NCBI RefSeq assembly: GCF_030068605.1
Contig: NZ_JASJOU010000018.1
Span: 1 to 64,000 of the forward strand
Reading direction: 5' to 3'
DNA: 64,000 bases
Origin: Xanthocytophaga agilis
GTDB lineage: Bacteria > Bacteroidota > Bacteroidia > Cytophagales > 172606-1
The notes under the pieces were generated by a model, which was given only the letters and a program-made list of their open reading frames with translations, ran no database searches and had not been told where the DNA came from. Shown in pieces: positions 18,321 to 28,609 of this stretch (the first letter of the stretch is position 1; every line of letters starts with the position of its first letter). The translations under genes were made by a program, and so were the position numbers.

Positions 18321-18348
18321 AGCGCTACAAATATGAATTTGTAGCGCT
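18321..18348. repeat. Perfect 12-bp hairpin with tetraloop
   Basis: AGCGCTACAAAT (18321-18332) pairs perfectly with 18337-18348 around ATGA. No U-run follows on either strand. Confidence 0.7.
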
Positions 18349-18459
18349 ATATCGAACCCGAATGGCCTTAGCCTTTCTTTTTCAACTACTCTACATCCTC
18401 AATCTAGTCAACACCCTTGAGTTGGAAGACATAAATTTGGGATAATGCATGTTGGTAGA

Positions 18460-18501
18460 GACAAAAAGGGAATGAGAAATTCATCTCATTCCCTTTTTGT
18501 C
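18460..18501. terminator. Perfect 18-bp inverted repeat, bidirectional terminator candidate
   Basis: GACAAAAAGGGAATGAGA (18460-18477) pairs perfectly with 18484-18501 around a 6-nt loop. The arms contain A5/T5 runs. It lies about 210 bp beyond the SusD stop and may close that operon. Confidence 0.55.
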
Positions 18502-18545
18502 GCATTACCTATATCCATTTCCAATCAGAATCTGGCTTACCCTCT

Positions 18546-18577
18546 TATGGGATGTATACTCTATGGGATGAATACTC
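18546..18577. repeat. 16-bp tandem duplication
   Basis: TATGGGATGTATACTC (18546-18561) is followed by TATGGGATGAATACTC (18562-18577), with a partial third copy near 18585. Confidence 0.8.
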
Positions 18578-18712
18578 TATCCATATAGGATGTATACATG
18601 ATAACTTCTTTGAAAATATTTAGGTTTAACTGTCATTATAAGTAAACACAAAATAAGTAAACGCAAATCCAGGTCTTCATTTTGAAACCTACACTTGCCA
18701 CTTTAACCAGCA

Positions 18713-20560
18713 TTACTTCCAGAATGGATTTTGCACCAGATTAGGGTTCTTATCAATTTCAGACTGAGGAACAGGAAACCAGTAATTCTTTTTAGAAAAA
18801 ACCCGGCGCTGATAAACAGTCCGTTTAAAGTACGCTTTCGGATTCTTCTCATCATCGCTAATTTCGGTCCCGTTAAAATTCATACCCCAAAAATCACGAT
18901 TCAGGACTTGTTCCCCCATCTTCCATCTGCGGATATCACTGTAGCGAATTCCTTCACAGTTTAGTTCTACCCGTCTTTCTCGTCTGATAGCAGCTCTGAT
19001 TTCATCCTGGCTTCCGGCAGCTACTTCCGGTAAGCCGGCTCTTTCTCTGACCAGATTTACATACGTAAGAATATCCGGATTCCCTGGATCTGACTCATTT
19101 AAGGCTTCGGCATAGTTGAGGTATGCTTCTCCTAACCTGTAGAGGATACCTGGACGGTAAGGATTCGTACGATTTCGCGGGTCATGATCCGGATGCACTT
19201 TTTTTCGTAACAGATAGCCACTTTGAGGTGCATCATGGGTAGGACCACCATCCCATTCATCTATCATAAACCGGGTTGTACGGTTCTCTCTTCTGTGCCA
19301 GGCTCTGTTGTATAATACAGATATATAAAAGCGGGGTTCGCGATTGCAGTACATATTGTAGGTACCCGCTAAGGTAACTTTACCCCCTCCCTGTACTTCA
19401 CTCCATTTTGTATTGCGGAATTCATCAGCCGTTGAAAAGCCTTTCTCAACATAGCCAGAATTAGGATCATCGATAGGCAGGCCATTTTTCATAAAGAACG
19501 CATCTACCAGCGATTGGGTAACACCCAGTCCGCCATTGCCTCCAGTGCCACGTGGTTGTGTGTGTCTATCGTATTCCCATGTCTCACAATTAGGTCTTGC
19601 AAAAAGAATTTCGGTATTGCCATCCGTCGTTCTTTTAAACATCATATTCTGATACGACAAAAACGGATCAATGCTTCCATTATCATTGTATTCATAGTAT
19701 AGCTTATGTCCGGCGGCATGCGCTCTGTCAATCAATAGCTTGCAGGCATCACTAGCCCGCTTCCATTTATTGGCATCATAGGTAGTATTGAATAAGGCTT
19801 CCCCTTTGTCATTTACAAAGCCATTGTAATCCGGATTGCCATTTGCCAGGGGACTTGCCGCAAATAAGAGCATACGTGCCCGTACAGCTAAACACATAAT
19901 GGATGTAGCCCTGCCAAATTTTGCATTACTGGCATACTTGTCAGGCAATAAGCCGGATAGTTCCAGCATTTCGGAATCTACCCAGTCTATTACCTTGTCA
20001 AAAGGAGTCTGGCCTATCAACAGTTCTTCTGTGGTTGCATCACTTGGCGTAATCCCCAGTACAAGGGGTATAGGGCCATAGGCTTCTGCCATAAGCCAAT
20101 AATAATATGCAATCAGGAAACGTGCTTCATACTTCATATTATCGGCATCCTCCTGTGTAAACTGTTGTGCCAGATTGGGTTTGACATTTTCGATCAGAAT
20201 ATAAGCTGACCGTATCCTTCTGGGTAATTCATACCAGTAATTGGGCCCCCAAAATGAATTTGTATTCCAGTTGCCGGTTTGTTTGGCAATCACATCCCAT
20301 CCGAATTGTTCCCATCTGGGGTTAGGGCACATGTCATCAGATAAAGGATCGTAACTAATATTACGCGCATAATCCCAATACGGATCCGGAATGTTGGCAT
20401 ATACCCCTGCCAGCCATTCTTCGGTTCGGGTTTTGTCTTTAAAAACCATTTCCTGTGTAAGCAAATCATCTGGCATCTTGTCCAGAAAATCAGAACAGGA
20501 CTCTGATAAAAGAACCAGCAAGAAGAGTATTGTATATCTGAGTAATGTATATTTATTCAT
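18713..20560 (-). CDS. SusD/RagB-family nutrient-binding lipoprotein
   Basis: Surface lipoprotein of about 615 residues. After the Met chosen at 20560 (the frame is open to 20602) comes a lipoprotein signal ending in a Leu-rich stretch and SESCSDFLD, giving the lipidated Cys. The SusD/RagB body is recognisable from EARFLIAYYYWLMAEAYGPIPLVL, the TPR-like helices, and the C-terminal LYRLGEAYLNYAEALNE and RRERRVELNCEGIRYSDIRRWK blocks. It caps the partner SusC barrel (next gene, about 30 bp away) to capture a ligand, usually a glycan or peptide. No glycoside hydrolase lies nearby, so the substrate cannot be named. Confidence 0.95.
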   Translation of the reverse strand: MNKYTLLRYTILFLLVLLSESCSDFLDKMPDDLLTQEMVFKDKTRTEEWLAGVYANIPDPYWDYARNISYDPLSDDMCPNPRWEQFGWDVIAKQTGNWNTNSFWGPNYWYELPRRIRSAYILIENVKPNLAQQFTQEDADNMKYEARFLIAYYYWLMAEAYGPIPLVLGITPSDATTEELLIGQTPFDKVIDWVDSEMLELSGLLPDKYASNAKFGRATSIMCLAVRARMLLFAASPLANGNPDYNGFVNDKGEALFNTTYDANKWKRASDACKLLIDRAHAAGHKLYYEYNDNGSIDPFLSYQNMMFKRTTDGNTEILFARPNCETWEYDRHTQPRGTGGNGGLGVTQSLVDAFFMKNGLPIDDPNSGYVEKGFSTADEFRNTKWSEVQGGGKVTLAGTYNMYCNREPRFYISVLYNRAWHRRENRTTRFMIDEWDGGPTHDAPQSGYLLRKKVHPDHDPRNRTNPYRPGILYRLGEAYLNYAEALNESDPGNPDILTYVNLVRERAGLPEVAAGSQDEIRAAIRRERRVELNCEGIRYSDIRRWKMGEQVLNRDFWGMNFNGTEISDDEKNPKAYFKRTVYQRRVFSKKNYWFPVPQSEIDKNPNLVQNPFWK

Positions 20561-20591
20561 CTTTTCCCGTATGTTAAGTAGGTCGTAAAAT

Positions 20592-23500
20592 TTAAAAGTC
20601 AAACGTCATACCGATAGAAACCGATTTCATAATTGGATATCTGTAGCCATTATTCGGTTTATTATCTGGCCGGGTATCAATTTCAGGGTCCCAGAGTTTA
20701 AAGGAGGAGAATGTGAAAAGGTTATTTCCTGTTACAAATATCCGGCTGTCTTTTATGCCTATTCTGCCCATTACATTTTTGGGTAAGCTGTATCCTATTT
20801 CAATGCGTCTAACCCTGAGAAAACTCATGTCTTTTAGCCACCAACTGGACGTCTGCGTATTATTGGCCAGTGTACTTATCTGGCTGGAGGCATTGGATAA
20901 CCGGGGCCAGAAGACATTCTGACTTGGATTTTCGGCCGTCCAGCGGTCATTGGCATTTGAGTAAATATTTCCTAACGCGCCATTGCCAGAGCCAGGCATA
21001 AACGAGGTTGCATCTCCAATAATTCGAGAGGTTCTTCCTGTACCTTGAAAGAAGGTTCCGGCATCAAAATTCTTGTATTGCACATTAACTCCAAAGCCAT
21101 AGATAACCTGAGGATCAACTGTTCCTCCAATGGCGGATACATCAAGCGCGTCCACAGCTCCATCCTTATTAACATCCTTATATTTAATGTCTCCGGGTTG
21201 TACAGGGCCAAAGGTTTGTCTTGGCAGTGTACTTATCAATTGGCCAGTTGAAACGTCAGCAAAGTCCTCAGTAGTAAATAATCCTTCTGCTACCAGGCCC
21301 ATAATCTGCCCTACAGGTTTCCCTGTAAGGGATCGGTTGGTACCAATGACAGCAGATGCCTCATCCTTCTCAATGATTTTATTTTTAGCGTAGGTAAACG
21401 TACCCCGTACAGATAAAAGCAAGTCAGCGGATAGTTGTTTGTTTACATTCAGGGAAATATCCACTCCCTGATTGTCTACTTTGCCATAATTGGCCCAGGG
21501 CTTTTCAACAAATCCGCTTGAACTTGGAAGGTTTTCACGCCTTAAAAAGATATCTTTCCGTTGTTCTTTGAAAAAATCAGCCTGGAATTGGACACTATTA
21601 TTAAGCAATCCTAATTCAAGACCCAGATTTGCTTTGGTAACGGTCTCCCAGGTTAGATTTGCCACTCCATAATCACCTTCTCTTCGTCCTCCTCTTCCAT
21701 AATCATTATTTACGCCCCAGGTGTAACCCCCTGTTTCACCAATGGTTGTAATGTAGGCAAAGCGACGTCCATCTAACCGATCATTTCCAACTTTCCCAAG
21801 AGAGGCTCTTAGTTTAATTTTTGAAAAAGTAGCTTTTAAAGGTTCCATAACGTCCTCTTCGGTCAGGATCCACCCAATAGCAGCGGATGGGAAAAAGCCA
21901 TAGCGCTTTCCTTTGGCAAAGTTTTCTGAACCATTATACCCAAAATTCACCTCAGCAATATACCGTCGGTCATATGAATACGAAAGGCGGGCTGCCATTC
22001 CCTGATTTCGGTAAGGAAGTGCTTCTCCTTTATCATAGTTGCGTCTGTTACCAAGAAGCAATGCATCCAGAAAATGCTTTCCAAAGGCTCTTGAATAAGT
22101 AAGGCTACCTTCCATATACACACTTTTATCACCCCATTCAGAAGTCTTTTCATACCCCAGAAAATCCTGTCCATTCCTGTAAATGACAAGATTCAGAGAG
22201 CCATCTTCATTTCGGCCTACAGAGGGACTATAATAATTGGGATCCTTACTTCTTTTGACACCAGTAGCAGAAAACCGGTCAAACGCAAACTTTACTCTTC
22301 CTTTTAAACCTGGTATTACTTTATCAAAATCCTGCTCAACCCCAAACAACGACTCAAGTTTACTATCGCTGACACGCTGATATCCCCTTTGGGTAGCTAG
22401 TGCCCATGGATTGGCCCTCTCGGGAACAACCGGAATTTCTCCGCTGGAGTATTTGGTCGGATGTACGAAAGGAGGTGTCTCAAAAGCCAGAAAAAACAGA
22501 TCATCGATTGATTGAGGAGGACGATTCATATCCTGCAGGTAGCCTCCAATATTTATTCGTAGCAGTGTTGAGGGAGTGATATCCAAATCAACATTTGAAC
22601 GCACATTATACCGATGTAGCTTTAGGGAAGAATCCCACATCTGCGCCGGGTCACGTGCTACAATGCCTTTTTCCGAATAGTAAGACCCTACCAGTGAATA
22701 GCGCAATGCTTCGCTGCCCCCAGAGGCAGTCAGGTTATACCGGCTATTGGAGGCATGATCGTTTGTGATAGCATCCAGCCAGTTCACATCGGGATACAAA
22801 TCCGGGTCTGTCTGATTGCGGGTATTGTCAATTCTATCCTGAGAATAGGGAATTGCAGGAGCGTTTGTTTCCCGGGCAATTGTATTGAGGAGTTCCATAT
22901 AGTCAGCAGCATTCAAAAAGGAAGGTAGCTTGGCTGGTTTTGTAAAGCCTTGTTCGTATCGAAAGCTGATAGACGGCTTGCCGATTTTGCCCCTTTTTGT
23001 ATTGATCAGGATTACCCCATTGGCACCCCGAACACCGTATACAGCACTGGCAGAGGCATCTTTCAAAACAGAAAATGATTCGATTTCCGCAGGGTCAATG
23101 TTGTTTAGCGAACGCTCCACCCCGTCAACAAGTACCAATGGATCTCGTGCTCCCTGGAAGGTAGAAATACCTCGTATCCAAAAAGTAGAATTATCATAGC
23201 CTGGCTCTCCGGAACGTTGCACCGCTATAATACCGGCCACCTGACCAGCCAGGTTGTTACTAACTGATCGGGTAGTACCAAACGACTGAAGTTTTCCTGG
23301 TTCAATGGTTGTAATGGCTCCTGCCACCGTATATTCTTTTTGTGTACCAAAGGCCACTACCACTACCTCATCCAACGTTTTAGAATCAACAATCAACTTA
23401 ACATTTACTGTTGTCTGCTCACCCAATACTACTTCTTCTGTTTTGTAACCGATATAGGAAAAAACAAGAATGAGTTTCTCTCCTGTAACAGCAAGAGAAT

Positions 23501-24029
23501 AGTTGCCCTCTGAGTCAGTAGTAGCACCGAGTGTAGTACCTTTTACACTCACGCTCACCCCTGGAAGTGAGGCACCCGTATCATCAGTCACTTTACCTGT
23601 AACAATCCTGTCTGTTACAGAGATACCCGGAGAATTTATCACAGTGCCTACACTATTCTGCGGCTGTTTTTGTAAAATGATGTAATTGCCCGAAAGCTGA
23701 TAACTGATATGTAACGGATAAAAAATCCCTTCCAGAATCCGGGATAACTTCTGGTCTTTGTAATCAAACGAAATCTTCTGATCAATGGCAATTGCCTGGG
23801 GATTGTAGGTAAATTTTATGTTGACTGACTTTTCCAGTACTGACAAAACATGTTTAATGGTTTCACCTTCAGCCTTAATTGAAATTACCTTATCCATTAC
23901 ATTTTGCCCATATATATCCGTTGGCGTAGCCATAGCCATGCCCGATACAATCAACATAAGCAGAAACTGAATACTGGTAAATTTTGTAATAGCAACAATC
24001 AACCTTTGAAGTGTATGATATCTTTTCAT
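20592..24029 (-). CDS. SusC/RagA-family TonB-dependent transporter with STN domain
   Basis: A 1145-residue outer-membrane transporter. In order: signal peptide; a secretin/TonB N-terminal (STN) domain about 45-115 (ISIKAEGETIKHVLSVLEKS), which relays signals to a FecR anti-sigma factor; a carboxypeptidase-regulatory-like beta-sandwich (VTGKVTDDTGASLPGVSVSVKG); a plug with the conserved RGANGVILINTKRG; and a 22-strand barrel ending in a Phe (MTFDF). The STN domain plus the adjacent FecR and ECF sigma genes marks a trans-envelope signalling transporter. The order sigma, anti-sigma, SusC, SusD is canonical for Bacteroidota. Confidence 0.96.
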   Translation of the reverse strand: MKRYHTLQRLIVAITKFTSIQFLLMLIVSGMAMATPTDIYGQNVMDKVISIKAEGETIKHVLSVLEKSVNIKFTYNPQAIAIDQKISFDYKDQKLSRILEGIFYPLHISYQLSGNYIILQKQPQNSVGTVINSPGISVTDRIVTGKVTDDTGASLPGVSVSVKGTTLGATTDSEGNYSLAVTGEKLILVFSYIGYKTEEVVLGEQTTVNVKLIVDSKTLDEVVVVAFGTQKEYTVAGAITTIEPGKLQSFGTTRSVSNNLAGQVAGIIAVQRSGEPGYDNSTFWIRGISTFQGARDPLVLVDGVERSLNNIDPAEIESFSVLKDASASAVYGVRGANGVILINTKRGKIGKPSISFRYEQGFTKPAKLPSFLNAADYMELLNTIARETNAPAIPYSQDRIDNTRNQTDPDLYPDVNWLDAITNDHASNSRYNLTASGGSEALRYSLVGSYYSEKGIVARDPAQMWDSSLKLHRYNVRSNVDLDITPSTLLRINIGGYLQDMNRPPQSIDDLFFLAFETPPFVHPTKYSSGEIPVVPERANPWALATQRGYQRVSDSKLESLFGVEQDFDKVIPGLKGRVKFAFDRFSATGVKRSKDPNYYSPSVGRNEDGSLNLVIYRNGQDFLGYEKTSEWGDKSVYMEGSLTYSRAFGKHFLDALLLGNRRNYDKGEALPYRNQGMAARLSYSYDRRYIAEVNFGYNGSENFAKGKRYGFFPSAAIGWILTEEDVMEPLKATFSKIKLRASLGKVGNDRLDGRRFAYITTIGETGGYTWGVNNDYGRGGRREGDYGVANLTWETVTKANLGLELGLLNNSVQFQADFFKEQRKDIFLRRENLPSSSGFVEKPWANYGKVDNQGVDISLNVNKQLSADLLLSVRGTFTYAKNKIIEKDEASAVIGTNRSLTGKPVGQIMGLVAEGLFTTEDFADVSTGQLISTLPRQTFGPVQPGDIKYKDVNKDGAVDALDVSAIGGTVDPQVIYGFGVNVQYKNFDAGTFFQGTGRTSRIIGDATSFMPGSGNGALGNIYSNANDRWTAENPSQNVFWPRLSNASSQISTLANNTQTSSWWLKDMSFLRVRRIEIGYSLPKNVMGRIGIKDSRIFVTGNNLFTFSSFKLWDPEIDTRPDNKPNNGYRYPIMKSVSIGMTFDF

Positions 24030-24225
24030 AACTTTGTTAAGTTTAGGTTCATGAAATAGTGGACAAAGCGAATCCTGTAGCTTTGTGTGGAGTGCTAATC
24101 GTTACAAAGCTGGGATTGAAGAGAACAGATCGGTGATGCTGGTAACATCACCATCTTTTTTATGATTAGGGTTGTGTATTTTTTCTATCTCATAGGCAAA
24201 ACAATTTTGGTGAGGAATGGATCGA

Positions 24226-25353
24226 TTAACATCCGGAACTGGTGATAATTACCTTAGCATCAATGACTTCATAGCTAGCCCCTATGGTCTGACATATGAT
24301 TTTTACTTTTTCGAACAGGGATTCATTTCCCATTGGCGCAGTTAAAAAACAATTTTTCATTGTCTCTGCATTGAACATGATTTCAATGCCATACGCAGCT
24401 TCCAGCGTTTTGAAAACTTCTGCAATGGGAGTGTTCTCGAATGTAAAATCAGCTTGGGTAATCTTTGCATTCAATACCTGAGGCGAGTCAACAATCATTT
24501 TGTTAAATGACTGTTCGGTCCTTTGATAGCTTACGCACTGGTTGGGTAGAAGAGTGACTCCTTCCTTACTATTGGTTATCGATGTGGGTACTACATTAGC
24601 ATCTGTTTTAAGGGTATAAACCGAGACCTTGCCAGTCTTTACAGAAACCACTATGTTTTTTCCATCTTCCGGAGCCTCAATATGGAAACTGGTGCCAAGT
24701 ACCTTGGTAAAGACTTCATTGGAATGAACAATAAACGGTTTGTATGGATTTTTAGCAACTTCAAAAAAGGCATTTCCCAACAGATATACATCCCGTGTAG
24801 AATCGTTGGTATAATCTGTTTTATACTTGAGCCGGCTTTTGTTTTCAAGTACAATCACACTTCCATCAGACAAGAGAACCTTTACCGGCTTTCCAGTCTG
24901 GTTTACCTGCTCCTGATACTCTCCCTTCACACTATTATGGTAAACATACAGATCTGAACGCGGTTTGGTTGTATCTTGTCGAATCACAAACCATACCATT
25001 ACGCACAAGCATAGTAATAATACACTGGCAGCAGCCAGGAAACGGATCTGACTGGCAGATCGGGTTCTGGGCTTTTCTGTATCTGAAGAGATATGGATTT
25101 GTGTTTTAGCTTCTGTTCTGGCCTGAATTTTATCCCATAACGCATCTATGATTACAGGGTCCTGGTTTGTTTCCTGTGCTCTTTTCAGGTTGAGTACCAG
25201 TATACGTGCCTGGTCTACCTTTGTAGCTATTTCAGGATGTCCATCCAGATACTGCTCCCAGTAGGCAATTGCCCACGGATCGGATTGATGTACCCAGTTA
25301 ATAAAACTCTGGTCTGAGGCAAAATCCTCGATCGTATAGTGAGTATAGTCCAT
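24226..25353 (-). CDS. FecR-family anti-sigma factor
   Basis: A 375-residue membrane protein. An N-terminal cytoplasmic segment of about 100 residues begins MDYTHYTIEDFASDQSFINWV. One transmembrane helix follows near 103-122 (FLAAASVLLLCLCVMVWFVI), and then the periplasmic FecR domain (VLLSDGSVIVLENKSRL ... FEVAKNPYKPFIVHS) and a C-terminal DUF4974-like region (TFENTPIAEVFKTLEAAYGIEI). It is expected to hold the ECF sigma factor encoded 77 bp upstream and release it when the SusC STN domain signals substrate occupancy. Confidence 0.95.
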   Translation of the reverse strand: MDYTHYTIEDFASDQSFINWVHQSDPWAIAYWEQYLDGHPEIATKVDQARILVLNLKRAQETNQDPVIIDALWDKIQARTEAKTQIHISSDTEKPRTRSASQIRFLAAASVLLLCLCVMVWFVIRQDTTKPRSDLYVYHNSVKGEYQEQVNQTGKPVKVLLSDGSVIVLENKSRLKYKTDYTNDSTRDVYLLGNAFFEVAKNPYKPFIVHSNEVFTKVLGTSFHIEAPEDGKNIVVSVKTGKVSVYTLKTDANVVPTSITNSKEGVTLLPNQCVSYQRTEQSFNKMIVDSPQVLNAKITQADFTFENTPIAEVFKTLEAAYGIEIMFNAETMKNCFLTAPMGNESLFEKVKIICQTIGASYEVIDAKVIITSSGC

Positions 25354-25430
25354 TTGTATGGGAATGCATTAGGCTTTCCATATACTAATGGACAAATCTT
25401 TTCTTTTTAACTCTTTTTTTTAATTATTTT

Positions 25431-26033
25431 TTACCAAAAAAATAAGAAAAAAAGAAAACAGCCTACCGATACCTGGAGGTTAAGTTTTAATTTACGAAGG
25501 GCACTGTAAATAAAATTACAGGCAGACTGATAGTTTACCCCCATTATCTGGGCAACTTCCTCATTGGAGAAGTTATGGTAGTAACGAAGGTTAATGGCTT
25601 CTTTTTGTCTTTTGGGGAGTTGCTCCAGAATCGTTTTCAGATTTTCCATTTGTAACGATTGAACTTCAATACCAATCAGCTGACTTTCATGGGAGGGATA
25701 TGAAAAATAATCCTGATTCACTTCTGTATCATATTCTGTACTTTGCAAGCTGAAGAAACCCTTTGTATTTGTATTGTGATAAATCTTATAGCGAAGCGCC
25801 TTAAATAAATAAAATTTCACTGAGGTAGTCTCTGCAATTCGTTCTCGGCTTTCCCATAATTCAAAAAACAAGTCCTGAATGCTATCTTCAACTAAGGTAC
25901 GATCAGAAGTAATCTTATTGCCATAATTTAGTAATGCAGTCACATATTTTCTATAGATAGAGGCAAATGCAGCCCTATCTCCAGCCCTGAAAGAATGCCA
26001 TAAAGTATCGAACTGCGAATTAGAAGAGGTCAT
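25431..26033 (-). CDS. ECF RNA polymerase sigma factor (FecI/SusC-type)
   Basis: A 200-residue sigma-70 family ECF factor. Region 2 spans about residues 10-80 (RAAFASIYRKYVTALLNYGNKI, VEDSIQDLFFELWESRERI). Region 4 spans 130-185 (LPKRQKEAINLRYYHNFSNEEVAQIMGVNYQ). A hydrophobic tail ends LFFLFFW, unusual for a soluble sigma factor and possibly a weak membrane anchor. First gene of the sigma-FecR-SusC-SusD operon, which it probably activates. Confidence 0.94.
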   Translation of the reverse strand: MTSSNSQFDTLWHSFRAGDRAAFASIYRKYVTALLNYGNKITSDRTLVEDSIQDLFFELWESRERIAETTSVKFYLFKALRYKIYHNTNTKGFFSLQSTEYDTEVNQDYFSYPSHESQLIGIEVQSLQMENLKTILEQLPKRQKEAINLRYYHNFSNEEVAQIMGVNYQSACNFIYSALRKLKLNLQVSVGCFLFFLFFW

Positions 26034-26559
26034 AATACAGCGTTATAGTAAATGCGGAATGAAATTTATATAAATAAATGCAGATTTCATCTATTCTTAA
26101 CAGAGAAAAGTTCATTTTAATCACAGGAAAGTTCAAAAAACGAAGAATATGTTTTATAGCTGTAAAACAGCCATATCCAGAGACTACTCAACTTTATATC
26201 TGGCAATAACAGAGCTGTTATACAGAAAAGGTTAGAAACTAGTGAAGTCAGTTATACTAAAAACTTTCCAGAATTCACCGTCTTATCAGTAAGAATAAAG
26301 AATCGGGTGTCTTTTCGACTTAAATCCTACTAGGAGTCAGTAAGCCATGTAGGGCTTTGGTAAATAGTTTCTTTAATCCTTTTCAAACCTATTTACTTCT
26401 CATTTTGTCCGTCTGGGATACAAATCAGTTTACACTTTCTTGCTATATACCAATTTTTGTCTTGTCAACTCTTATAGATGCCAATGTATTGGAGCAAAAA
26501 CTCACGAACCTTGTTGCGAGCAAGACTTTGAATCTGAAAGACAAAGCGATGTCATTTGT
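26034..26559. other. Intergenic region before a Tn3 remnant
   Basis: AT-rich. A 70-codon plus-strand frame at 26357-26569 is Phe/Leu-rich and may be more of the decayed transposase, but I could not match it to a motif. The promoter of the sigma-factor gene should lie in 26034-26150. Confidence 0.4.
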
Positions 26560-27100
26560 ATGCGAGTAGTCGCCAGTATAAAGCTTAAGCAGGTAAGCGC
26601 CTGAACACTTCTTCACAGGCTAAACTCGTACTCGTGGCAATATACAGTTTATCAGGTGCTGAACGAACTAGACAAAGTACTTAGAAGGATTTTCTGCTTT
26701 GATATATGGATGGTGGAAAGCTACGAAAGCAAATCTATGATCATTTAGAAAAAATCGAGAGTGCACATCAGTTTCTGAAGCCGTCTTTTATGGTAATAAT
26801 GAGCAAATATAATTTGCCAGTAAAGAAGAACAGTTACTCTCCGATGGTTGCAAACGGCTTATCCAGAATGCCATTATTAGCTGGAATTATCTGTATCTTA
26901 CAAAAAAGGTCAAGCAGGTTTGTCCATCCGAAAGAGAACAATTAATTCAGACAATCTCTCAATCTTCGCCTATAAGTTGGCAACGTCTTAGTACCCACTA
27001 TCAACCTGCAGGGTGAATTTAATTTTTCAGAGAAGTTATTAAAAACGCGATTCCGTTTGATTGGAAGCATTTAGTAAAAGTGATGCCGAGGGAGCAAAAA
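26560..27100 (+). mobile_element. Decayed Tn3-family transposase (C-terminal remnant)
   Basis: Three-frame reading of the plus strand gives text typical of the Tn3 TnpA C-terminus: RLNSYSWQYTVYQVLNELDK, then after a frame slip DGGKLRKQIYDHLEKIE, then ERKMIS-free text DGCKRLIQNAIISWNYLYLTKK and EQLIQTISQSSPISWQRL. In intact transposases these follow the last catalytic residue in the same order. At least three frameshifts and two stops are present, so it is inactive. Terminal inverted repeats were not found. It flanks the promoter-distal end of the 28-47 kb peptide cluster. Confidence 0.7.
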
Positions 27101-27958
27101 AACCAATAAATACTTAAATATCAGCCATTTACATCTTTAAAGACATAATTTTACCCCAAACTTTTAAGAGAGGTGCAATCCAATTCCAAGATTGGTCACT
27201 AATTTCATAACGTCTACCCATCTGGTAAAATTGATAAGTAAGTATCAGCACAGCCTAATAAGTTAAAGGCACAGCCCAGATCTTTCCTCTACAATAGCTT
27301 CTAGACATTTTCCAAAGAATGGCTAAAGTTAACAGATAGCTACTGTATTCTTGTATAAAGATTGTCTGTAGTTGTATACAGGTTGTAGTAGAAGAACTTG
27401 ATTAATATGATACTTCCAACTTGCCTAACAATCTGGTTTGCACACACTATTTAAATAGACTATTTTAGTGGAAGGCAACCATAAGATAGGAAGAAAGATT
27501 AATTAGCCTGTCCCTCTTTTACTTTTAACACAAATAGCTATTTGCAATTTTCTATTTGTATAATATTGTCTTACACAGAAAGTACAGAGCGATCTGTCAG
27601 TTGTTGTAGGTATAAGATCTATTATATATGTAGAATAGTGTATTCTGATCTGCTTTTTAAATAAAAGCCCGATTTTGCGCTTTTATTTTCAGTTACCTGA
27701 TAAGCTATTTTATATTAGAATCTTGGCTTACTCACAATTTTATCAGCTACATCCAAAGTCTAATTTTTCAAATGATTGATTACCTTCAGCCAGATTGCTT
27801 TCACCTACACTACAGAGCTGCCTTATTATTGGCAAAGGCTGATATTATCCAAACCAACTATACCATCTGCACTTTGAACTATACTTTATTGATCGCATTT
27901 GAATTGCAACTTCTAGTATACAAGTGGCTCTGAGTGATATGCTCAAAAGACTAATTTA
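27101..27958. other. AT-rich spacer, no secure gene
   Basis: Probably further decayed mobile DNA. A 53-codon plus-strand frame from the ATG at 27771 (MIDYLQPDCFHLHYRA...) ends near 27932 and is too short and isolated to call. No RNA gene seen. Confidence 0.4.
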
Positions 27959-28609
27959 TTACAGACGCATCGTCTGTAATAAATGAACATATTGCATCAG
28001 TTGATCTGAGCCATCGATACCTATCTTCCGGATGATATTGCTTTTGTGATTTTTGACAGTATGATAGCTTTTATTTATTTTACTGGTCAGTTGTCTGTTG
28101 GACAGGCCTCTTGAAAAAAGGTACAAAATCTTGATTTCTACATAACTTAAGGATAAAAAGGAACATAAGTCATTGGGTAAGGCAGGCTCATTGTATTGAA
28201 TAAAATTGCTAAGATAAAATTGGTTGGCTCTTCGTCTCCTGCTGGCTGCTATATCGTTTAATAATTCATTGACAGAAAATACGCCTGTGACCTTGTGTTT
28301 TTTTAAAAAATGAATGCCTTCATCACTGATCGAGTTGCTGATAAAGGCTATTTGCAACCTTTTGGCAAGCTGTAACATAATATAAAGCACTTCTAGAAAA
28401 TTATGTCTGGGAAAATTGCATTTAACAGTTACCAGATTGGAGGGATTAAGGCTGCTCAAGTAGTGATTTATATCTTGATAATAATTCACTCTCATATCGA
28501 AAACAGGTAAATCTTCGTCATCAAAATCGAGAATGACAAAATTGTTTCTAAGCTCGGTAATCACTTTTAATGGACGGTTTGTCATCAGAGTATCAATAGC
28601 GGGCAACAT
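27959..28609 (-). CDS. LuxR-type helix-turn-helix regulator with degenerate receiver-like N-terminus
   Basis: A 216-residue protein. The C-terminal 65 residues are a LuxR/GerE helix-turn-helix (LSYVEIKILYLFSRGLSNRQL, YHTVKNHKSNIIRKIG). The N-terminal 130 residues alternate hydrophobic strands and helices like a response-regulator receiver (FVILDFDDED, LQIAFISN, KHKVTGVFSVNELLNDI), but a clear phospho-acceptor Asp pattern is not evident, so it may be an atypical receiver. It is the last minus-strand gene of the peptide/export block, 463 bp beyond the second permease, and may be its regulator or an unrelated neighbour. Confidence 0.8.
   Translation of the reverse strand: MLPAIDTLMTNRPLKVITELRNNFVILDFDDEDLPVFDMRVNYYQDINHYLSSLNPSNLVTVKCNFPRHNFLEVLYIMLQLAKRLQIAFISNSISDEGIHFLKKHKVTGVFSVNELLNDIAASRRRRANQFYLSNFIQYNEPALPNDLCSFLSLSYVEIKILYLFSRGLSNRQLTSKINKSYHTVKNHKSNIIRKIGIDGSDQLMQYVHLLQTMRL

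Larger units (their letters stand above)
17750..18712. other. Gene-free 0.96-kb spacer with three strong hairpins
   Basis: No protein-like frame was found. It holds three separate hairpins listed individually (18044-18069, 18321-18348, 18460-18501) and a 16-bp tandem duplication. It separates the dehalogenase-like promoter from the end of the SusC/D operon. Confidence 0.6.
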
